Source of the DNA: Candidatus Amarobacillus elongatus
GTDB lineage: Bacteria > Chloroflexota > Dehalococcoidia > Tepidiformales > Tepidiformaceae
Direction: 5' to 3'
Length of the DNA: 64,000 nucleotides
Assembly: GCA_016703545.1 (NCBI GenBank)
Contig: JADJBX010000005.1
Coordinates: 1-64,000 of the forward strand
The notes below the pieces were generated by a model. That model did no database searches. It was not told where the DNA came from and saw only the letters and a program-made list of their open reading frames with translations. A program made the translations under genes and the position numbers. Of this stretch, positions 27,511 through 36,323 are shown one piece after another. Positions within the stretch are counted from its first letter, which is position 1. Each line of letters opens with the position of its first letter.

Positions 27511-28223
27511 ATGGATGACGTTGCGCTGCTGGCGACGCAGATGCGTGGGCTGTTCCGGTGGGACGAGGGCGGGCGGATCGCGGGGGTGAACAGCCCGGAC
27601 GGCGACTCGGGCCCGGCGGTGTACCTGGCGGGGAATGCGGACGGCGTGGTGCACGCCGTCCGGTCGGACGTGGCCGCAAGGTTGGCGGGGCGATCGACGA
27701 GGTGTGCGGCCGGGCCATGGGATGGGACGAGGGGCTGGTGCAGGCGGTGCGCGAGTTGGTGGGCGGTGGCGCGGATCAAGAGCGGCACCTCGTGTGGGAG
27801 CTGGCGAGCGGCGTGCGGGCGGCGGCACCCGGTGAGGCCGTGCTCGTGGTCTCGGGGACGGAGGCGGGGGATGCGCTCATGGAGCGGCTGGCCCGCGAGG
27901 TGCCCGAGGAGGTGACGGCGGCCGGGTTCCTTGGGCCGGGGGACTTCTGGGAGCCCTGGGTAGTGGCGCTGCCAGGCGGCGAAATCGCGGCGACGGCGTT
28001 CGCGGCGCGCATCGCGGGCGGATCCGCGGAGGTTGGGGTCTACACCTTCGCGGGGTTCCGTGGCCGCGGGTTCGCCGCGGCCGTGACGGCGGCGTGGGCG
28101 GCGCACCCGGAACTGGCGGATCGCGCACTCTTCTACAGCGCGCTGGACACGAACGTGTCGTCGCACCGGGTGGCGGAGCGGCTGGGGTTGCGGCGGATTG
28201 GGGTCAGTGTGGCGTGGGGCTAA
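27511..28223 (+). CDS. GNAT-family acetyltransferase (frameshift)
   Basis: About 237 residues from ATG 27511. The C-terminal acetyl-CoA motif is VYTFAGFRGRGFAAAVTAAWA, followed by RALFYSALDTNVSSHRVAERLGL, motif B. The N-terminal half (LLATQMRGLFRWDEGGRIAGVNSPDG) resembles other two-part GNATs. One base is missing near 27680. Substrate unknown. Confidence 0.75.
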
Positions 28224-28293
28224 GGGTGCCGTGCGCTCGCCCGCCGGCGCCGGCAGGCACAGCGAGCCGACGGAGGGCAGGAGGCGGCACCAA

Positions 28294-28323
28294 CAAAAAA
28301 GCCCTCCCGGGGGGGAGGGCTTT
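28294..28323 (-). terminator. rho-independent terminator of the tRNA transcript
   Basis: On the minus strand: AAAGCCCTCCC... with an 8-bp GCCCTCCC / GGGAGGGC stem followed by TTTTTTG. It lies 9 bases downstream of tRNA-Arg. Confidence 0.85.
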
Positions 28324-28331
28324 CGAGTGAG

Positions 28332-28407
28332 TGGTACGCCCGGGAGGACTCGAACCTCCGACCTTTAGGTCCGCAACCTAACGCTCTATCCGCTGAGCCA
28401 CGGGCGC
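28332..28407 (-). tRNA. tRNA-Arg (anticodon GCG)
   Basis: 76-nt cloverleaf with encoded CCA. Acceptor GCGCCCG/CGGGCGU (G1-U72 wobble), D-arm GCTC...GAGC, anticodon stem TTAGG/CCTAA enclosing TTGCGGA (anticodon GCG, reading CGC), T-arm GGAGG-TTCGAGT-CCTCC. Most bacteria decode CGY with anticodon ACG (inosine-34), so G34 is uncommon. Co-transcribed with tRNA-Leu upstream. Confidence 0.93.
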
Positions 28408-28415
28408 CTGAGTGC

Positions 28416-28501
28416 TGGTGCCGAAGGCGAGATTTGAACTCGCACGCCCTAATGGACACTACGCCCTGAACGTAGCGCGTCTGCCATTCCGCCACTTCGG
28501 C
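28416..28501 (-). tRNA. tRNA-Leu (anticodon CAG)
   Basis: 86-nt class II tRNA with encoded CCA. Acceptor GCCGAAG/CTTCGGC, anticodon stem CTACG/CGTAG around TTCAGGG (anticodon CAG, reading CUG), long variable arm, T-arm GCGAG-TTCAAAT-CTCGC. CUG is a heavily used Leu codon in this GC-rich window. Confidence 0.96.
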
Positions 28502-28512
28502 ACTCGTGTCCT

Positions 28513-28541
28513 AGTATGGCCCCATCTCCGCTCCCGGGCAA
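28513..28541 (-). promoter_or_regulatory. promoter of the tRNA operon
   Basis: On the minus strand TTGCCC, a 17-base spacer and CATACT (matches to TTGACA and TATAAT). The predicted start falls a few bases before tRNA-Leu. Confidence 0.6.
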
Positions 28542-28629
28542 CGGCGGCCGGTGGCTCCCGCCGGGAAGGGAGCGCGGGTGTGCGACTTGACACATTACGT
28601 GCGGGTAGCGAAAAAGGGGGTACGCTTGC

Positions 28630-29307
28630 GTGGTTCCCGCCACGCTCACTGGAGTGCCACGCTTGTCGAAAACCCCGGCCGGTAACCTCTGGCTCGCCGA
28701 GGAGCTCTGGAAGCTCAACGCGATCGATTTCGGCGACTACACGCTCGGCCGCACTTCGGTCCATTCGCCGATCTACATCAACCTTCGCCGCCTGATTTCG
28801 AACCCGAAGGCGCTGGCGAAGTGCGCGCGCATCATCCGGGACGAACTCGAGACGCTGATGTCGATGCGCAACCCGCACGTGCAGCCGTTCACGCTGGTCG
28901 CGGGCGTGCCCTTTGGCGGGCTGCACGTGGCGACGGCGTTCTCGCTGGCGGTGAACACGCCGATGATTTACATCCACCCGCCCGCGACGGACAAGGCGGA
29001 CGTGATCGAGGGCATCTTCGTACGCGGCCAGTCCTGCCTGATCATCGACGACCTGATCACGGGCGGCGGCAGCATCCTCCAGACGGCGGCGACGCTGACG
29101 GAGGCGGGGCTTGTGGTCCGGGACGCGGTGACGCTCATCGACCGGCAGGAGGGCGGCCGCACGAACCTGAAGGCGGCGGGGATCAACCTCGTCAGCATCC
29201 TCAAGCTGGACCAGATCGCGACGTACCTGATGTCGGCGGGGCACATCCCGGAGGATGCGTACCGGCGGACGATGGAGTACATCGAAGCGCACAACGGGGA
29301 CGCCTGA
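28630..29307 (+). CDS. pyrE: orotate phosphoribosyltransferase
   Basis: Transfers PRPP phosphoribosyl to orotate, giving OMP. 225 residues: LWKLNAIDFGDYTLGRTSVHSPIYINLRRL, the conserved substrate region with the SP-Y-N motif, VAGVPFGGLHVATAFSL and the PRPP loop CLIIDDLITGGGSILQT (about residues 134-150). GTG 28630 has AAGGGGG nine bases upstream; GTG 28654 and TTG 28663 are alternatives. A TTGACA at 28587-28592 may be its -35 box. No frameshift. A good terminator follows. Confidence 0.93.
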   Translation: MVPATLTGVPRLSKTPAGNLWLAEELWKLNAIDFGDYTLGRTSVHSPIYINLRRLISNPKALAKCARIIRDELETLMSMRNPHVQPFTLVAGVPFGGLHVATAFSLAVNTPMIYIHPPATDKADVIEGIFVRGQSCLIIDDLITGGGSILQTAATLTEAGLVVRDAVTLIDRQEGGRTNLKAAGINLVSILKLDQIATYLMSAGHIPEDAYRRTMEYIEAHNGDA

Positions 29308-29339
29308 CCCGTTCTGGATGTCCAGTGTCGTACCACGTG

Positions 29340-29370
29340 AATCCCCGCGCCGCGGGGATTTCCTTTTTCC
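29340..29370 (+). terminator. rho-independent terminator after pyrE
   Basis: 9-bp stem AATCCCCGC / GCGGGGATT, loop GCC, then TCCTTTTTCC; 32 bases after the pyrE stop. Confidence 0.85.
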
Positions 29371-29425
29371 CTAGGGGAGCCGTCACCTTTCGGCGGGCGA
29401 GCGCCATTCGTACAGTGAAAACGCT

Positions 29426-30010
29426 GTGCTTGAGGTAAAGGGAGATGCGCTGGCGGCGGAAGGCCGTGATGACGCGGAAGTCGCCCGGCGGGCGGCCGCG
29501 CGGGACCCGCAGGCATGGGCGGAGCTGTTCGATCGCCATTGGAGTGCGGTGTACGGGTTCGTGCGATACCGGCTGCGCGGGGCCGCGGAGGCCGAGGACA
29601 TCGCCTCGCAGGTGTTCGAAATCGCCTATTCGCGGGCGGACCGATTCGATTACCGGGGCGTGCCGATCGAGGCGTGGCTCATCGGGATCGCGCGAAATCT
29701 CGTGCGGGACCATATCAAGAAGCTGGGACGGCGCGGGTTCGAGGAGGAACTGGTGGAAGCGGTAGCCCCTCCCGACCCGGACGGGATCCCGGCGCTCGAA
29801 CTGAAGCAGGACCTGGCGCGGGCGATGCACGCACTCACGGAGGACCAGCAGACGGTGCTTTCGTTGCGATTCCTGCTGGACAAGTCCGTGGCGGATACGG
29901 CGCGCCTGATGGAGCGGTCCGAGGACGCGGTGAAGAACCTGCAGCGACGGGCGCTGGCGGCGATGCAGCGCGCGCTGGCGGGCAGCGGATACACGGGAGG
30001 TGGCGGGTGA
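29426..30010 (+). CDS. ECF-family RNA polymerase sigma factor
   Basis: 194 residues. Region 2: AELFDRHWSAVYGFVRYRLRGAAEAEDIASQVFEIAYSRADRFDYRGVPIEAWLIGIARNLVRDHIKK, with the DxxQ-like AEDIAS..VF box. Region 4: LTEDQQTVLSLRFLLDKSVADTARLMERSEDAVKNLQRRAL (HTH). Start GTG 29426. Its TGA overlaps the ATG of the next gene (TGATG), the standard sigma/anti-sigma arrangement. No anti-sigma-recognised ECF promoter was identified confidently upstream. Confidence 0.92.
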   Translation: MLEVKGDALAAEGRDDAEVARRAAARDPQAWAELFDRHWSAVYGFVRYRLRGAAEAEDIASQVFEIAYSRADRFDYRGVPIEAWLIGIARNLVRDHIKKLGRRGFEEELVEAVAPPDPDGIPALELKQDLARAMHALTEDQQTVLSLRFLLDKSVADTARLMERSEDAVKNLQRRALAAMQRALAGSGYTGGGG

Positions 30011-31338
30011 TGGCCGACCGCATCGACGACCTCCTCGACCGAGCCCTCGAAACGGGGGCGATCCCTTCGGAGGCGACTCCGGCGGAGCGGGCCGAGCTGG
30101 AGCAGCTGCTTGCGGGCACGGCGATGCTGCGCGCGGCGAAGTTAGCCGCCGAGGCGGACGCCGCTGCCGCGAAGCCGGTGGCGAAGGCGCGCTTCGAGCG
30201 GTTCGCGGCGCAGCAACAGGCGGCGGCGACGGCCGCGCGAGCACGGGCACCGCAGCCCACGAAGCCCGTGCGCGGACCGCTGCGCCACCTGGTCGCGCTG
30301 GCGACGGGCATCCGGGGCGTCGCGCTGGCGGCGGCGATCGGCCTCATCGCCGTGGTCGCGGTGTTCGCCACGCAGAACCTGCGGAACACGACCGAGAGCG
30401 CGGCGGCGGCGTTCGAGCCCGGCGATTATGTGCAGTTGCAGGGGACGGTCGAGTCGACCTCGCCGGGCACGCTCCACCTTCGATACGAACTCGGGCGGGT
30501 GGAAGTGGACATCGCCGACGCGACGACCGTGATCGATGACGGCACCGCGATCGACCCGTCCTCGCTGAAACCGGGCGATTCCGTGCTCGTAGGGGGCGTG
30601 GTTGGGGAGAACCGGCGGGTGAGCGCGCGAACGCTGGCGGTATCGGAAGTGCGGCTGCCGGAGCCATCGGCGGTGGTGATGAAGCGGCTGGAGGCGCTTG
30701 AAGGGAAGCTGCCCGGGCGGGTCGTGGCCTTCGCGCTGGCGCCAAACGGGCGCGGCCGGGTGACGCTGGAAACGGCCGACGGACGGCGGCTGCTGGTCAT
30801 CGTGGATGCGCGGTCGGCGGAGCGGCTGGTGGCGCTGGGGGCAATCCTGGGGCGGCGAGTGGTGGTCGGCGGTGTCTCCCCGGCGGGGGAGCGTGTGTAC
30901 TTCCTCGAGTTCGAAGGCGCATCGCCGCCGCCGCCGTCATCGGGGGCGGGGACAGGGGCGGGCTCGACGGCGCGTCCGACGCTCACTCCGGCGGGTGGCG
31001 GCACGCCGCCGGCGACCGTGACACGGCCGGCGGGGACGCCACCGGCGGCGGGCGGGACCGTGGCGCGGCCGGACGGTGCATCGACGGGGTTGGTGCGAGT
31101 GAGCGGAACGCTGCTCGCGCGGGACGTGCTCGTGCTGACGCTGGCGACCGACCGGGGGACGGCGACGGTACGCCTGCGACCGGATACACGGGTCCTCGTG
31201 GGCGAGAGCGGCATCACGCTGCGAGAGTGGGCGGCGGGGGCCACGGGCATCGGGCATGCGGTCACGGTGAGCGGCGGCATAGACGCGCGGACGGGGGTCG
31301 TCGTGGCGGACCTGGTGGTGGTCGGGCCGAAGCCGTAG
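30010..31338 (+). CDS. membrane anti-sigma factor with DUF5666-type extracytoplasmic domain
   Basis: 442 residues. Cytoplasmic N-terminus (about 1-95) with an acidic helical region and the ERFAAQQ... segment; one membrane helix GVALAAAIGLIAVVAVFAT (about 103-121). Outside are repeated beta-barrel-like units, YVQLQGTVESTSPGTLHLRYELGRVEVDIADATTVID...GDSVLVGG and VRVSGTLLARDVLVLTL...TVRLRPDTRVL, resembling DUF5666. These flank a Pro/Thr/Gly-rich linker (about 315-365). The N-terminal sigma-binding motif is not a clear ZAS zinc-binding type. Position and overlap with the sigma gene support the role. Confidence 0.75.
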   Translation: MADRIDDLLDRALETGAIPSEATPAERAELEQLLAGTAMLRAAKLAAEADAAAAKPVAKARFERFAAQQQAAATAARARAPQPTKPVRGPLRHLVALATGIRGVALAAAIGLIAVVAVFATQNLRNTTESAAAAFEPGDYVQLQGTVESTSPGTLHLRYELGRVEVDIADATTVIDDGTAIDPSSLKPGDSVLVGGVVGENRRVSARTLAVSEVRLPEPSAVVMKRLEALEGKLPGRVVAFALAPNGRGRVTLETADGRRLLVIVDARSAERLVALGAILGRRVVVGGVSPAGERVYFLEFEGASPPPPSSGAGTGAGSTARPTLTPAGGGTPPATVTRPAGTPPAAGGTVARPDGASTGLVRVSGTLLARDVLVLTLATDRGTATVRLRPDTRVLVGESGITLREWAAGATGIGHAVTVSGGIDARTGVVVADLVVVGPKP

Positions 31339-31414
31339 CGAGGGCCGGCGGGGTCGTGGGGGAAGGGGCTGGTGGGCCTCGCCCTAACGCGAACGTAAGG
31401 GTACGATCGCGGGG

Positions 31415-32737
31415 ATGGCTGCTGAATCTGTGGGCGCGTTCACGGCGCTGCGATACCGGAACTACCGCCTCATGTGGTTCGGGCAGGTGGGGCATTCGGC
31501 CACGCTCTGGATGGACCAGGTGGCGCGAGCGGTGCTGATCCTCGAGCTGACGAACTCGGCGCTGATGCTCTCGCTGGTGATCGCGACACGGCTGGTGCCG
31601 ATCCTGCTGTTCGGACTGATCGCGGGCGCGGTGGCGGACCGGTACGACCGCAAGAAGATCCTGATGAGCACGCAGTGGGTGACGCTCTCGACCCACGGGT
31701 TCCTGGCGATCGCGTGCCTGACGGGCATCATCGAGGTGTGGATGGTGCTTTCGACGGCATTCGTGGCGGGCACGGCGATGGCGTTCAACCAGCCGGTGCG
31801 CCAATCGCTCATCCCGCTGCTGGTGCCGAAGGAGATCCTGCTGAACGCGATCGCACTGAACAGCACGGCGCTGAGCTTCATGCGCATCGGCGGGGGCGTG
31901 ATCGCGGGGCTGCTGCTGGCGGTGGTTACGGTGGGCGGCGTGTACACGCTGACGGCCTGCGTGTACGGGCTGGTGGTGCTGATGACGGCGCTGATGCAGG
32001 TGCCCAAAGCGCGGCCGCGGGCGAAGGATTCGAGCATCTTCGGGGACCTGGGCGAGGGGTTCACGTACATCGCGGGCAACCGCACGCTGCTCATGGTGAC
32101 GGCGCTCGCGCTCATCCTGTTCGTGTTCGGGTTCCCGTATCAGCAGGTCTTCGTGCCGCTCCTTGCGAAGGAGACGCTGGACCTCGGGAACTCGGGTGTG
32201 GGATGGCTGGCGGCCTCGACGGGGGTGGGTGCGGTGGCGGGGTCCCTGTTCGTGGCGTGGCGTTCGAACATCGCGCGGCCGGGGCTGCAACTCGTCATCA
32301 ACATGCTGGTATTCGGGGCGGCACTGGTGGGGATTTCGCTGCAGGAGAACCTGATCCTGACGATGGTGCTGCTCGCCGTCGCGGGCAGCATGACGGTCAC
32401 GTACATGGCGTTCACGAACGGCATCCTGTTGCAGCACAGTGACCCCGAGATGCACGGCCGGGTGATGTCGCTGTTGAGCCTGGACCGGGGATTGATCCCG
32501 CTGGGCGCGATCATGGCCGGCGTGCTGGTCTCGAACCTGGGCGTGGGGGGCGGCCTGTTCATCCTCGGGTCGACCATCCTGGTGCTGAGCAGCGGGGTCT
32601 TCGTATTCGCGGGAAGGCGGCTCGCGCGCATCGGGCCGGCGACGGCGGCGAAGGGCCACGGACGGCGCGCGGCGGCGGAGCCGGCGGTCGAGGGCGTGGC
32701 TCAGCCGGCGACGGCGGGTGTGGGCGACGGGCGCTGA
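31415..32737 (+). CDS. MFS transporter (EntS-like MFS_3)
   Basis: 440 residues, about twelve membrane helices, uninterrupted. Begins FTALRYRNYRLMWFGQVGHSATLWMDQVARAVLI, typical of MFS_3 exporters. The loop 2-3 motif is GAVADRYDRKKIL (G-x-x-x-D-R-x-x-R-K-K). The second half has FGFPYQQVFVPLLAKE and HGRVMSLLSLDRGLIPLGAI. Family members export siderophores or drugs or are of unknown substrate; nothing here allows a choice. Starts at ATG 31415, 76 bases after the anti-sigma gene. Confidence 0.85.
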   Translation: MAAESVGAFTALRYRNYRLMWFGQVGHSATLWMDQVARAVLILELTNSALMLSLVIATRLVPILLFGLIAGAVADRYDRKKILMSTQWVTLSTHGFLAIACLTGIIEVWMVLSTAFVAGTAMAFNQPVRQSLIPLLVPKEILLNAIALNSTALSFMRIGGGVIAGLLLAVVTVGGVYTLTACVYGLVVLMTALMQVPKARPRAKDSSIFGDLGEGFTYIAGNRTLLMVTALALILFVFGFPYQQVFVPLLAKETLDLGNSGVGWLAASTGVGAVAGSLFVAWRSNIARPGLQLVINMLVFGAALVGISLQENLILTMVLLAVAGSMTVTYMAFTNGILLQHSDPEMHGRVMSLLSLDRGLIPLGAIMAGVLVSNLGVGGGLFILGSTILVLSSGVFVFAGRRLARIGPATAAKGHGRRAAAEPAVEGVAQPATAGVGDGR

Positions 32738-32740
32738 AAC

Positions 32741-32760
32741 GGGGCGCCTTTCGGCGCCCC
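32741..32760. terminator. bidirectional hairpin
   Basis: GGGGCGCC / GGCGCCCC 8-bp perfect stem with TTTC loop between convergent genes; no T-tract. Confidence 0.55.
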
Positions 32761-32785
32761 GCATGAGCGATCTTCGAGGGCCGCG

Positions 32786-34513
32786 CTAGCCCGAAAAGGG
32801 CAGGATGCGGACGTGCCGGTTCGGTTCCTTGCCGGCGCTCTTGGATTCGAGGTTATAACGCGTCGCGAGCTGGTGCTGCACGCGCCGGACGTAGCTGTTC
32901 GCGGGTGGCAATTCGACCGGGCGGCCTTCCTCCATCACGCGGGCGATGGCGTCCTCGGTTTCGCGGAAGACATCGACCATGGGGTCGCGCCGGACGCCGC
33001 GCTCGCCACCACCTGGCTGGAACTGGTGGAGCACCTGCTCGATCTGGAGGGCGGTGTTGCTCTTGATGACGTAGACCGGCACCGAGCGTTCCTCGGCCTC
33101 GCGAAGGGCCGGGGGCTTGCGGCGGTAGTAGGTCCGGAGGGTGATGACGACGTCGGCCTCGCGGACGTCGTGGACGATGTCGACGTTCGTGCCGGCGTTG
33201 CGCATCGCCTCATCGAGGCGGGCCTTGCTCAGCCCAAAAGGGTAGAGGCGGATGAGGGGACCGGCGGCCGCGGCCTGTCCGCGCTGCGCGCCGAAGCGGT
33301 CCCGCTGAGGTTCGCGGTCGGCGGGCGGTTCCTCATCGCGGACGTGGCCGCCACTGCGGCGGTGGGGCCGCGCGAGGCCGAGTTCCCAGCCGCCACGGCC
33401 GCCGCTGCCGCCGCCGGGGCGGGGTGCGACGCTGCGCCCACGGGGCTCGTCGTCGTCGGGGTCCAGCGGTTCGTCCACGATCTCAAGGCGGCCGCCGAAG
33501 CCGAGCTGGCGGACCTCCGGGGGCGCGTCGTAGCCACGGAGCATGGCGTCGATGGTCTCGGCGACGTCGGTGTGGACGGCGACGCGCTGCCAGCTCTGGA
33601 TTTCGACGACGACGTCGAAGGTCGGGGGGGCCTTCCGTTCGAGGATGGACTTCTGGGTACCGCGGCGCCGGGCCTCTTCGTCGCCAAGGGTGACGGATTG
33701 GATGCCGCCGATGAGGTCGGCGAGGGTGGGATTGAGCATGAGGTTCTCGAGCTCGGTGCCGTGGGCGGTACCGACGAGCTGCACGCCCCGCTCGGCGATG
33801 GTGCGCGCGGCGGCGGCCTCGAGCTCGGTCCCGATCTCGTCGATGACGATGACTTCGGGCATGTGGTTCTCGACGGCCTCGATCATGACCGCGTGCTGAT
33901 TCGCGGGGGTCGCAACCTGCATGCGGCGGGCGCCGCCGATGGCGGGATGGGGGATATCGCCGTCGCCGCCGATTTCGTTCGAGGTGTCGACGATGATGAC
34001 GCGCTTGTTGGCGTCATCGGCGAGGACGCGGGCGATTTCGCGCAGCATGGTGGTCTTGCCGACGCCGGGGCGGCCGAGCAGGAGCACACTCTTGCCGCCG
34101 AGAACGAGGTCTTCGATGACGCGGATGGTGCCGTAGACGGCGCGCCCAACGCGGCAGGTGACCCCGACGATCTTGCCCCGCCGGTTGCGGATGCAGGAGA
34201 TGCGGTGGAGGGTGCGTTCGATGCCGGCGCGGTTATCGAGGCCGAATTCGCCGATGTGGTCGATGACGTAGAGGAGGTCGTCCTCGGTGACTTCCTGGTG
34301 GGAGAGGACGATTTCGCGGCCGGGGTAGCGAGCCTCGGGCAGGCGGCCGAGGTCCATGACGACTTCGAGGAGGCCCGTGCGGCGCTCGGGCTCGCGCAGG
34401 ATGTCGCAGATGCGGGTGGGCAGGGCATCAAGAAGCAGATCGAGGTCGTCGGTGATGATCTGCTCGGTGTATTCGGATTCGGAACCGGAAAGTTCAAGCT
34501 GTGTCACGGACAT
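32786..34513 (-). CDS. AAA ATPase with R3H domain (SpoIIIAA-like)
   Basis: 575 residues, uninterrupted. The N-terminal half resembles SpoIIIAA/YlxX-type AAA ATPases: RISCIRNRRGKIVGVTCRVGRAVYG, Walker A LLLGRPGVGKTTMLREIAR (about 152-170), VIIVDTSNEIGGDGDIPHPAIG and Walker B VIVIDEIGTELEA. Then a disordered Gly/Arg/Asp-rich linker (about 370-430) and a C-terminal region with RMNAGTNVDIVHDVREADVVITLRTYYRR and a terminal R3H-like nucleic-acid-binding helix pair (RVQHQLATRYNLESKSAGKEPNRHVRILP). Its ATG shares one base with the stop of the GNAT gene upstream (TAATG), indicating coupling. RNA or DNA binding is inferred. Confidence 0.85.
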   Translation of the reverse strand: MSVTQLELSGSESEYTEQIITDDLDLLLDALPTRICDILREPERRTGLLEVVMDLGRLPEARYPGREIVLSHQEVTEDDLLYVIDHIGEFGLDNRAGIERTLHRISCIRNRRGKIVGVTCRVGRAVYGTIRVIEDLVLGGKSVLLLGRPGVGKTTMLREIARVLADDANKRVIIVDTSNEIGGDGDIPHPAIGGARRMQVATPANQHAVMIEAVENHMPEVIVIDEIGTELEAAAARTIAERGVQLVGTAHGTELENLMLNPTLADLIGGIQSVTLGDEEARRRGTQKSILERKAPPTFDVVVEIQSWQRVAVHTDVAETIDAMLRGYDAPPEVRQLGFGGRLEIVDEPLDPDDDEPRGRSVAPRPGGGSGGRGGWELGLARPHRRSGGHVRDEEPPADREPQRDRFGAQRGQAAAAGPLIRLYPFGLSKARLDEAMRNAGTNVDIVHDVREADVVITLRTYYRRKPPALREAEERSVPVYVIKSNTALQIEQVLHQFQPGGGERGVRRDPMVDVFRETEDAIARVMEEGRPVELPPANSYVRRVQHQLATRYNLESKSAGKEPNRHVRILPFSG

Positions 34514-35433
34514 TACTGCGGCAGGGCGAGCGATTCGGCCGGGACCGCAGCCACCTCCTTGAGGGTGTTGAGGAGCGCCATGCGGCGCGCGCAGATGAGG
34601 CGGACACCGAGGGGGGTGTAGCCGCGCGTGAGCGCTTCGCGTTCGAGGGCGACCTGGTCCTCGGCGAGGACAAGGGTGCCGTGGTGAGGGCCAAGGCCCT
34701 CGATGAGCGCAAGCGCTGCGGCGGCGACGCCTTCGCCGGTGCCGTCTTCGAGGATGCGGCTTTCGCGTTCGCCCATGCCCACCCACGCGGCGACGGCGCC
34801 GTCGCGTTCGAGCACGAACTCGCGGTTGGTATCGAACAGATCGAGGACGGCGCGCCAATCCTGCTGCGTCGGTGCTTCCTGGCGGCGGATGTGCTCGGGG
34901 ACGGCGCGGCAATAGAGGCGGAAGATGCCGTGGCGGTCGGCGCGAACGGCGGGGCGGAAGAGGGTTTCGGCGGGCGGACGGCCACCGGGAACGGCGAAGA
35001 GGCGCTCGATGCGGTACGCCATGAAGCCGGCGCGCCGAATGGCGTCCTTGTGGGGGGAGCCTTCGGCGGAGCGCAGGCAGAGGCTGCGGCCTCCGCGGGC
35101 GGCGACTTCAGCAGCGGCGCCCCCAAGGAGGGCGGTAACGGCTTCGTCGTCCTTTTCGCGAGCGAGGCGGAGGGAGATTGCCTCCCAACCAGCGCCGCCG
35201 GCGAGCTCCTTGGCGACGACCACGCCGCGGTACCCGAGGCCGCGCTTGACGCCGAGAACGGCGGTGCGCGGGATGCGGGGGAGGTGGGTGAGGCCGGTGG
35301 CGGCGAGACCGGAGCGCACGAGCAGGCTTTCGCCACCGCGGGTGGCGATCACCTCGGTTGCGAGCCGGCCGAGCTGGGGCCAGAGGGTGGCCGCATCGAT
35401 CGGGCTCAGTGGCTCGGCGCGCAGGTCTGTCAT
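34513..35433 (-). CDS. GNAT-like acetyltransferase
   Basis: 306 residues, uninterrupted. Two degenerate acetyltransferase halves: WEAISLRLAREKDDEAVTALLGGAAAEVAARGGRSLCLRSAEG...DAIRRAGF and AWVGMGERESRILEDGTGEGVAAAALALIEGLG..VLAEDQVALEREALTRGYTPLG. The characteristic Q/RxxGxG/A loop is not clear, so activity is uncertain. It sits between pdxT and the AAA/R3H gene with overlaps of 4 and 1 bases, a tight three-gene operon. Confidence 0.65.
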   Translation of the reverse strand: MTDLRAEPLSPIDAATLWPQLGRLATEVIATRGGESLLVRSGLAATGLTHLPRIPRTAVLGVKRGLGYRGVVVAKELAGGAGWEAISLRLAREKDDEAVTALLGGAAAEVAARGGRSLCLRSAEGSPHKDAIRRAGFMAYRIERLFAVPGGRPPAETLFRPAVRADRHGIFRLYCRAVPEHIRRQEAPTQQDWRAVLDLFDTNREFVLERDGAVAAWVGMGERESRILEDGTGEGVAAAALALIEGLGPHHGTLVLAEDQVALEREALTRGYTPLGVRLICARRMALLNTLKEVAAVPAESLALPQ

Positions 35434-36041
35434 CCGGCGGCCTCCGCGGCAACGGGCTCGCGGGCACCGGTGCCGATGGTCAGAAAGTACTCGTGCAGGC
35501 GTGTATCGCCCGTGAGTTCAGGGTGGAAGGAGATGGCGAGAAGGTTGCCTTCGCGGGCGGCGACCACGGTTCCGTCCTCGAGGGTGGCAATGGCTTCGGC
35601 CGGGGGATCGACGCGCTTGATGAGGGGCGCGCGAATGAAGACGGCGCGGAAGGGCCCACCGGGGATGCCGCGAACGTCGAGGTCCGCCTCGAAGCTATCG
35701 ACCTGGCGGCCGAAGGCGTTGCGGTGGACGGCGATGTGCATGGTCTCGATCCCGGGGCGGTCGAGGTTGTCGACTTCGCGGGCGAGGAGGATGGCGCCGG
35801 CGCAGGTGCCCCAGGTGGGCCGGCCGCTGGCGCAGAAGTCGCGCAGGGGCTGTTGAAAGCCGTTGCTGAGGATGAGGCGCGCGATGGTCGTGCTTTCGCC
35901 GCCCGGGATGATGAGCGCGTCGAGCGCATCGAGTTGGGCGGGTTTGCGGATTTCGGCGACGTCGTGGCCGAGGGATTCGAGCACCTGGCGGTGCTCGCGA
36001 AAGTCACCCTGGAGGGCAAGAACGCCCACCAACATCTTCAT
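35430..36041 (-). CDS. pdxT: pyridoxal 5'-phosphate synthase glutaminase subunit
   Basis: 203 residues. Glutaminase that supplies ammonia to PdxS for PLP synthesis. GVLALQGDFREH at the N-terminus, ALIIPGGESTTIARL, the nucleophile elbow PTWGTCAGAILLA (Cys about 82) and the catalytic AISFHPELTGDTRLHEYFL near the end. Start ATG 36041 or 36035. No pdxS gene lies next to it in this window, although the two are often adjacent. Confidence 0.95.
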   Translation of the reverse strand: MKMLVGVLALQGDFREHRQVLESLGHDVAEIRKPAQLDALDALIIPGGESTTIARLILSNGFQQPLRDFCASGRPTWGTCAGAILLAREVDNLDRPGIETMHIAVHRNAFGRQVDSFEADLDVRGIPGGPFRAVFIRAPLIKRVDPPAEAIATLEDGTVVAAREGNLLAISFHPELTGDTRLHEYFLTIGTGAREPVAAEAAG

Positions 36042-36323
36042 GGCAGGGACCGTGGGAGCGGACTGGCACACACCGGGATCCGCGGCTGACGAGCGTCGCC
36101 GCCGGGGTAGTTCGAACCTGACATGGTGCGTGTCTGTGACAGTGGCAACATCCCGGGTGGTTGTGCATCCATTCTATCGCATTGCGAAGAGGCCCGGTTG
36201 TGGGCGGATTAACGTTCGTTTGCGGGCGACAAGCCGTGTCGCGTGGGTGGTGCAGGATAGCTGTGGTGGAGCGCACGACACGCCCGGGGTGAGCGGCCCC
36301 GGGAGGCCAACAGGAGGAGTCTC

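Noticed and set aside
31262..32764. 500-codon minus-strand frame opposite the MFS gene
   Set aside because: Arg/His-rich shadow; the plus strand has a clear membrane transporter.
32813..34621. 602-codon plus-strand frame opposite the AAA/R3H gene
   Set aside because: Composition (A/D/G/V repetitive) is typical of complement of a real gene in GC-rich DNA.
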